Source: DAOUKH01 sp965207995 (GTDB lineage Bacteria > Chloroflexota > Dehalococcoidia > SHYB01). From it: DNA of 64,000 nucleotides. The position numbers were made by a program, and so were the translations under genes. This document shows positions 59,569 through 64,000 of this stretch, piece by piece. Where the stretch lies: the NCBI GenBank assembly GCA_965207995.1, contig OZ242299.1, positions 1,054,001-1,118,000 of the forward strand, in the 5' to 3' direction. Numbering within the stretch: position 1 is the stretch's first letter; every line of letters begins with the position of its first letter. The notes beneath the pieces are model-generated. The model did not search any database. It saw nothing but the letters and a program-made list of their open reading frames with translations, and was not told the DNA's origin.

Positions 59569-60528
59569 GTGAAGCAGACGACACGGCTCCAGGAGCTCTT
59601 CCATAGCGGCGAGGTCTTCATCATCCCCGGAGGGGCCTGCGCCCTCCACGCGCGCATCTACGAGGCGGCGGGCTACGACTGCGCCTACATGTCCGGCGCG
59701 CAGACCAGCGCCCACATCCTCGGCATCCCCGACGCCGGCCTCATCACCATGACCGAGATGGTCGAGAACGCGGGGCGCATGGCCGCCGCCGTTGACATAC
59801 CCGTCATCTCCGACGCCGACCAGGGGTTCGGCAACGCCATCAACGTCCGCCGCACCGTGGCCTCGTTCATCCGTGCCGGCGTCGCCGGCATCCACATCGA
59901 AGACCAGCCGATGCCCAAGCGGTGCGGCAACGTCATGGGCAAGACCGTTATCCCCGTCGAGGAGGCCGTCGGCAAGTACCAAGCCGCCGTCGACGCCAAG
60001 AACGACCTCGATCCCGACTTCGTCGTCATCGCTCGCTGCGACGCCCGGGGCGCCGCCGGCGGCACCGTCGACGAGGCCATCCGCAGGCTCCGCGCCTACA
60101 AGGAGACCGGCGTCGACGTCCTTTATTTCGAGCAGCCCCTGAGCCTCGACGAGATCCGCACCGTCCGCGCCGCCGTCGACGGCCCCCTCATGGCGACCAC
60201 CCACCTCCTCCAGCCCCCGCCAAGCCCCGAAGAGCTCGGCGCCGCCGGCCTCTCCGCCGTCTTCATCCCCGGCCTGATCCTCGAGCCGTCCCTGAAAGCC
60301 GCGTGGGAGTACGCCCACGATTTCAAGGCGCGCGGCTACGAGGCGCAGCGGGAGCTGGCCGAGAAGGAGTGGCGCTACCCCATGCCCCACGTCTTCGACG
60401 TCGTCGGCTTCCCCAAGGTCTTCGAGTGGGAGGAGAAGTACCTGCCCGCGGAAGACGTCCAGCAGCGGTACGAGGGGTCGGTCGGCGGCTACGACCCGCG
60501 GGCTTCCGCGCGGGCCGGCGGGGGTTAG
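59569..60528 (+). CDS. Isocitrate lyase/PEP mutase-family lyase
   Basis: A 319-residue TIM-barrel protein with a GTG start and a GGAGGGGAAGG site upstream. SDADQGFGNAINVRRTVASF and IEDQPMPKRCGNVMGKTVI (KRCG with catalytic Cys) are clear, as is VVIARCDARGAAGGTVDEA. It is a paralogue of the protein at 47133-48119, with about the same length and the same N-terminus. Members include 2-methylisocitrate lyase, dimethylmalate lyase and oxaloacetate hydrolase. With the divergent aconitase-type pair it could act on an alkyl-malate, yielding pyruvate and a short acid; that is inferred. Confidence 0.9.
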   Translation: MKQTTRLQELFHSGEVFIIPGGACALHARIYEAAGYDCAYMSGAQTSAHILGIPDAGLITMTEMVENAGRMAAAVDIPVISDADQGFGNAINVRRTVASFIRAGVAGIHIEDQPMPKRCGNVMGKTVIPVEEAVGKYQAAVDAKNDLDPDFVVIARCDARGAAGGTVDEAIRRLRAYKETGVDVLYFEQPLSLDEIRTVRAAVDGPLMATTHLLQPPPSPEELGAAGLSAVFIPGLILEPSLKAAWEYAHDFKARGYEAQRELAEKEWRYPMPHVFDVVGFPKVFEWEEKYLPAEDVQQRYEGSVGGYDPRASARAGGG

Positions 60529-61037
60529 CTCAGCAGGGCGACGACGGCGGACGGAAGGTCGGCGGTGCTGCGCTCGATCGGCGGCATCTCCTCGCCGTTC
60601 CTGGCCGCCTCGTCCAGCCCCTTGTCGAGGGCCGCGAGCACACGGTCGAGGCTCGCCATTTCCTCGGCGTCCAGATACCGGGTAACGGTCCGCACGCGGC
60701 TGAGCGTGCGCTCGTGGACACGTTCCTGCAGCGTCTTGCCCTCGGCCGTGAGCTTGACGAGAACCAGCCGCCGGTTCGTGGGGTCTTCCAGCCGCTCCGT
60801 CAGTCCCATCGAGACCAGCTTGTCCACCATGCCCGTCGCCGCGCCGCGCGTGACCCCCGTGAGGCGCGCAATCTGGGTCATGAACATCGGCCCGTTGCTG
60901 AGCTCGCGAAGGACCTTCAACTGGCTGACGGTAAGAGAGTCGACGGCCCCCGCCCCTTCAAACTCGGCGGTGAGGAAGCTCACGAGCCTGCTCACCGTGG
61001 CACGGAGCCGTTCGTCGATGTCGTGGTGGATGACCAA
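60525..61037 (-). CDS. MarR-family transcription regulator
   Basis: A 170-residue winged-helix protein. LTVSQLKVLRELSNGPMFMT, QIARLTGVTRGAATGMVDKL (recognition helix) and LTERLEDPTNRRLVLVKLT (wing) are characteristic of MarR. It acts as a dimer, often releasing DNA when a phenolic or aromatic acid binds. It is divergent from the ABC binding protein gene at 61250, and a MarR-like palindrome lies between the two promoters, so it probably controls both. Its stop codon interleaves with that of the lyase gene. Confidence 0.94.
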   Translation of the reverse strand: MVIHHDIDERLRATVSRLVSFLTAEFEGAGAVDSLTVSQLKVLRELSNGPMFMTQIARLTGVTRGAATGMVDKLVSMGLTERLEDPTNRRLVLVKLTAEGKTLQERVHERTLSRVRTVTRYLDAEEMASLDRVLAALDKGLDEAARNGEEMPPIERSTADLPSAVVALLS

Positions 61038-61059
61038 ACCCTCCGGGAAAGCTCGCGGA

Positions 61060-61089
61060 ATTATACAACGATTGTGCGCCCCGTCACAA
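61060..61089 (-). promoter_or_regulatory. Sigma-70 promoter of the MarR-family gene
   Basis: On the minus strand TTGTGA (61084-61089) and TATAAT (61060-61065), 18 bases apart, 23 bases before the start codon. The -10 box is perfect. Confidence 0.6.
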
Positions 61090-61097
61090 AGCCCATC

Positions 61098-61112
61098 GTT
61101 TAGATGATAAAC
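61098..61112. promoter_or_regulatory. Candidate MarR operator
   Basis: GTTTA-GATGA-TAAAC, 5-base arms around 5 bases, midway between the divergent marR and ABC binding protein promoters. Size and A/T-rich arms fit sites of MarR-family dimers. Confidence 0.5.
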
Positions 61113-61123
61113 CTTTCATTATC

Positions 61124-61152
61124 TTGACAGTGCAGGTGTCGTGCGGTAGCTT
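61124..61152 (+). promoter_or_regulatory. Sigma-70 promoter of the ABC binding protein gene
   Basis: A perfect TTGACA (61124-61129), a 17-base spacer and TAGCTT (61147-61152, 3 of 6). It reads towards the gene at 61250. Confidence 0.5.
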
Positions 61153-61249
61153 GGCACGACCCTGCATCGGGGTGGGACGCCGGTGCTCCCGGGCTCCGCT
61201 TACCCGATGGCTACGAACCTTCGCTTGCAGAAAGGTAGGGAGGGTTGGC

Positions 61250-63205
61250 ATGAAGACTCTACGACGCAGGTTCACTCGCCGCTTCGCTAGTCTCGCGGTC
61301 TTGGGCGTGATCATCGCCCTGGTTGCGGCCGCGTGCGCATCGGAAGGGCCGCCTGGCCCCGCAGGACCGGCGGGCCCAGCAGGGCCGGCAGGACCCGCAG
61401 GACCGGCAGGACCCGCGGGACCGCAGGGGCCCGAAGGACCGCAGGGCGGCGACGCCATGCCCGCGCCGACGGCGACGCCGGTGCCCCCTACCGCGACCCC
61501 CGAGCCCCCGAAGGCGATGTTCATGACGCCTGACGAGCTCATACCGGAGGGTCTAGAGCAAGCCCACCCGCTCATCTACCAGTACCACTGGAGCCGCTTG
61601 GCGCCGCCCGCCGCCGGCCCGCCGGACACCGGCGGAACGCTACGGCTCAGCATCTCCTTCGAGCCGAATAACTGGTCGTCCTTGGAAGGCAACTTCGGCA
61701 CCCTGATCTACGGCACCCTGGTCTACAACGGGCTGGTCCGCGCCGACATGCGCCTGTCCGAGGCGCTGAAGGGTAACGACAACCTCCGGGCCCTCGTCGT
61801 CGCCTGCGACCTCTGCGAGAGCTTTGAGGTCAAGTCGCCGTCCCAATACGTCTTCAACCTGCGCGAGGGCGCCCAGTGGCACCAGACCGACCCGCTGAAC
61901 GGCAGGCCGATCACCGCGGCCGACGTCAAGTCAGCCTATGACCGGTACCTCGACACCGGCGCCCTTCGGCAGTACGGCCAGTTCCAGACCGTCGAGAGCA
62001 TCGAGGCTCCCGACGACAGCACGGTCGTCATCAACCTCAAGTTCCCGCGCTCCGGCTTCCTCGAAGCGATTACCGCCCCGGCGTTCATGATCCTGCCTCC
62101 TGAGGCCTTCGATAGAGAGGGCGGGGCAGCGGTGGAGCCGCCGCTCGGTTCCGGCTCCTTCGTCTTGAAGGAGCACCAGCGCGGCGCGCGGCTCGTCTTC
62201 GAGAGCAATCCAAACTACTTCAAGACCGACGAGTTCGGCATCCAAATCCCGTACCTCGACCAGATCGAAGTCACCGCCCTGGACGCCACCGCGCGGTCGG
62301 CTGCCTGGAGGACGGGCAACCTCGACCAGACCCTGGCGCTCAACAATGCGACGGTGACGTCGCTCCTCCAGGAAGAGACCGTCCCCGACACGGCCAACCT
62401 CCGCATCGAGGAGGCGAACACCGCGGGCGCCTCCTTCTTCCAGATGCAGCTCCGCGAGGCGCCCTTCAACGACATCCGGGTCCGCCGGGCCCTGTCGATG
62501 GCGATCGACCGAGAGCTCATGATCGAGCTCGCCCATCAGGTCGGCTACTGCCAGCCGCAGGCGATTCCAACGTGGTGGCAGGGTTTGAGCTACCCGCCGG
62601 CCTGCGGTGAGGCCGCATGGACCGAGTACAACCCCGACGCCGCGCGCGACCTCCTCGCCCAGGCCGGCTTCGGGCCGGATAACCCGCTCGAGTTCACCTT
62701 GACCGGGCATGGCACGGGCGGCGAAATCAATCCGCGCTTCATCGCCATGTTCGAGGTCGCCCAGCAGTCGTGGGAGGACATTGGCGTCAACGTCAACATT
62801 GTCACCATCGAGCGGACCCTATTGGAGAGCCAACTCCGTAGTAGGGAATTCACCGGCATGATCGGCGGCACGGGCGTCGGCGGCGGCAACGACTTGGACT
62901 CCTACGCTCAGAAGGTCCGAAGCGATGGGCCGGAGAACTTCTCCGGCATCAACGACCCTGAGATCGACCGCTTGGTCGACCTCCAGCAACGGAGCGTCGA
63001 CCAAGCGGAGCGCCGCCAAGCGGCCACCGCCCTGGCCCAGCGGTTGGACGACCAGGTCTACCTGCTCGCGTTGACCTCGGGGTACTTCGGCGAGTTCACC
63101 CGCCCCTACATCCAGAACTGGGCCACCCACGCCCTCTACCTCTGGATGCACGGGTTCGGTTCGCACGCAATGGAGAACACTTGGATTCTTGAGTCGGCCC
63201 GCTGA
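61250..63205 (+). CDS. ABC transporter substrate-binding lipoprotein with a collagen-like stalk, SBP_bac_5 family
   Basis: A 651-residue exported protein. ATG 61250 has AGGGAGG upstream and gives a good signal: basic start (KTLRRRFTRR), hydrophobic core, lipobox to Cys29 (LVAAACAS). Eleven GPx triplets follow (GPP, seven GPA, GPQ, GPE, GPQ), then a Pro/Thr linker. The binding domain shows LRLSISFEPNNWSSLEG, NGRPITAADVKSAYDRYL, GSGSFVLKEHQRGARLVFE and VRRALSMAIDRELMIELAH. No permease follows in the window, so it may serve a transporter elsewhere. MarR control is likely. Confidence 0.93.
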   Translation: MKTLRRRFTRRFASLAVLGVIIALVAAACASEGPPGPAGPAGPAGPAGPAGPAGPAGPQGPEGPQGGDAMPAPTATPVPPTATPEPPKAMFMTPDELIPEGLEQAHPLIYQYHWSRLAPPAAGPPDTGGTLRLSISFEPNNWSSLEGNFGTLIYGTLVYNGLVRADMRLSEALKGNDNLRALVVACDLCESFEVKSPSQYVFNLREGAQWHQTDPLNGRPITAADVKSAYDRYLDTGALRQYGQFQTVESIEAPDDSTVVINLKFPRSGFLEAITAPAFMILPPEAFDREGGAAVEPPLGSGSFVLKEHQRGARLVFESNPNYFKTDEFGIQIPYLDQIEVTALDATARSAAWRTGNLDQTLALNNATVTSLLQEETVPDTANLRIEEANTAGASFFQMQLREAPFNDIRVRRALSMAIDRELMIELAHQVGYCQPQAIPTWWQGLSYPPACGEAAWTEYNPDAARDLLAQAGFGPDNPLEFTLTGHGTGGEINPRFIAMFEVAQQSWEDIGVNVNIVTIERTLLESQLRSREFTGMIGGTGVGGGNDLDSYAQKVRSDGPENFSGINDPEIDRLVDLQQRSVDQAERRQAATALAQRLDDQVYLLALTSGYFGEFTRPYIQNWATHALYLWMHGFGSHAMENTWILESAR

Positions 63206-63256
63206 CGTAGGCCACCATACGGCAGCGGCAAAGGACCGCAAGGATCATCGATTTGG

Positions 63257-63288
63257 GTACAGGGCGCCGTCCTCCCGGCGCCCTGTAC
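63257..63288 (+). terminator. Hairpin terminator after the ABC binding protein gene
   Basis: A perfect 13-base stem (63257-63269 with 63276-63288) and the loop TCCTCC, then CATTTG. It lies 52 bases after the stop codon. The T run is short, so it may be a weak or Rho-assisted stop. Confidence 0.7.
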
Positions 63289-63365
63289 CATTTGTAGGCC
63301 CAATCAGGGGCCATAGCTTGACCGGCCCCGCGCGCGGGGTCCGATAGGAAGTGCGAGGGGGACGT

Positions 63366-64000
63366 ATGGACATCCCGCCGCCGACACAGCAAGACTGCGC
63401 CCAGTTCGACTTCATCGAAGGGCTCAAGGTCCACAACTACACCAAGTACGTGCGGTCGATCCTCGACGACTACCCCGGCCGCGCCCGGGCCTACGAGCAG
63501 GAACGCGGCTACGCCCCGAGGAGCATCGAAGAGGCGGGCATCCTGATTGAACAGGACCCCCTCTACGCCTTCGCCGCCTCCATCGCCCACTACTCCCAGG
63601 CCTACATGTGGCTCGCGGTCCGCGACTCGCTGACCCCGCACGAGGACATGCTGACGTCCCAGGTCGACGAGCTGCTGCCCCCCAACCCCAAGGGCAAGCT
63701 CGAGCTCGATCCCGACCTCAGGCTGCCCAAGTGGTACACCGAGGTCGACACCCACCTCCAGCTCGGCGGCTACGGCGGCGACCCGCTCGTCGCTTTCATC
63801 TATACCAGGGGCCTCCCCATCTTCCGCACGCGCTGGCGCAAGCAGGGCTACCCCAAGGAGACCTTCTTGGCCTTCGCCCACATGGCCCCCCGCCGCGACT
63901 ACAAGCGCATCCTCGACATGGGCTGCGCCGCCGGCGGCAGCACCATGATCCTCCGCGAGGCCTTCCCCGACGCCGAGGAAGTCATCGGCATCGACTTCGC
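63366..64000 (+). CDS. SAM-dependent methyltransferase, N-terminal part
   Basis: The frame opens at ATG 63366, with GAGGGGG upstream, and is still open at the end of the window (211 codons seen). The last part carries the methyltransferase motif I: RILDMGCAAGGSTMILREAF, with the acidic end of strand 2 just at the edge (VIGIDF). The N-terminal 170 residues are helical (for example FIEGLKVHNYTKYVRSILDD) and of unknown role, as in some O- or C-methyltransferases of natural-product or ubiquinone type. The target is not known. Confidence 0.8.
   Translation, partial: MDIPPPTQQDCAQFDFIEGLKVHNYTKYVRSILDDYPGRARAYEQERGYAPRSIEEAGILIEQDPLYAFAASIAHYSQAYMWLAVRDSLTPHEDMLTSQVDELLPPNPKGKLELDPDLRLPKWYTEVDTHLQLGGYGGDPLVAFIYTRGLPIFRTRWRKQGYPKETFLAFAHMAPRRDYKRILDMGCAAGGSTMILREAFPDAEEVIGIDF

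Overview
The window is GC-rich bacterial chromosome, packed with genes, many of them overlapping by a few bases. It contains no phage, transposase or CRISPR. The source looks like a free-living, probably aerobic or microaerobic heterotroph. My best guess is the phylum Chloroflexota, near the Dehalococcoidia/SAR202 group. That guess rests on the Pro/Thr/Ala-rich (PTATP-like) linkers after the lipoprotein cysteines, a housekeeping sigma factor with a long insert before region 2, and the large set of family III CoA-transferases. It is inference, not an identification.

Region 1 (1-8464) is housekeeping: the end of a dNTP triphosphohydrolase, DnaG primase, the primary sigma factor, RuvA/RuvC with a YebC-family regulator, and an rpsP-khpA-rimM operon behind a good sigma-70 promoter.

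Region 2 (8461-25746) is accessory acyl-CoA metabolism. It has five family III CoA-transferases, three crotonase-fold proteins, a four-subunit 2-oxoacid:ferredoxin oxidoreductase, a triple RidA-domain protein, an amidase with an AtzG-like small partner, and two isochorismatase-type amidohydrolases. A fusion of a phosphoribosyltransferase with a GTP cyclohydrolase I domain sits among them.

Region 3 (25799-36567) is a long plus-strand run. It starts with an oligopeptide-type ABC binding lipoprotein and continues with two CoA-transferases, crotonases, two ABC permeases, two alpha/beta hydrolases and an SDR. Region 4 (36586-45586) is a minus-strand operon for a complete Dpp/Opp-type ABC importer (two ATPases, binding protein, two permeases), followed by an EthD-like protein and two metal-dependent amidohydrolases. 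Together these regions suggest uptake of small amide, ester or carboxylic compounds, hydrolysis, activation by CoA transfer and breakdown by crotonase-type steps. The substrate cannot be read from the sequence.

Region 5 (45654-51510) has a class III aminotransferase, an isocitrate lyase/PEP mutase-family lyase, an esterase, an EthD-like protein, a class A beta-lactamase-fold serine hydrolase and another amidohydrolase. A gene-free stretch (51511-52247) holds dispersed and tandem repeats. Region 6 (52248-64000) contains an MMPL transporter, a lipoprotein with four nearly identical fasciclin domains, a divergent B12-binding/XRE-type regulator, a tRNA-Arg(CCT), a LeuC/LeuD-type dehydratase pair divergent from a second isocitrate lyase-family lyase, a MarR regulator, a third ABC binding lipoprotein and the start of a methyltransferase.

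The most unusual items are the B12-binding regulator that carries an XRE helix-turn-helix instead of a MerR one, the phosphoribosyltransferase-FolE fusion that has lost two catalytic histidines, pairs of CoA-transferase genes in which one member lacks the catalytic Asp, and collagen-like stalks on ABC binding lipoproteins.
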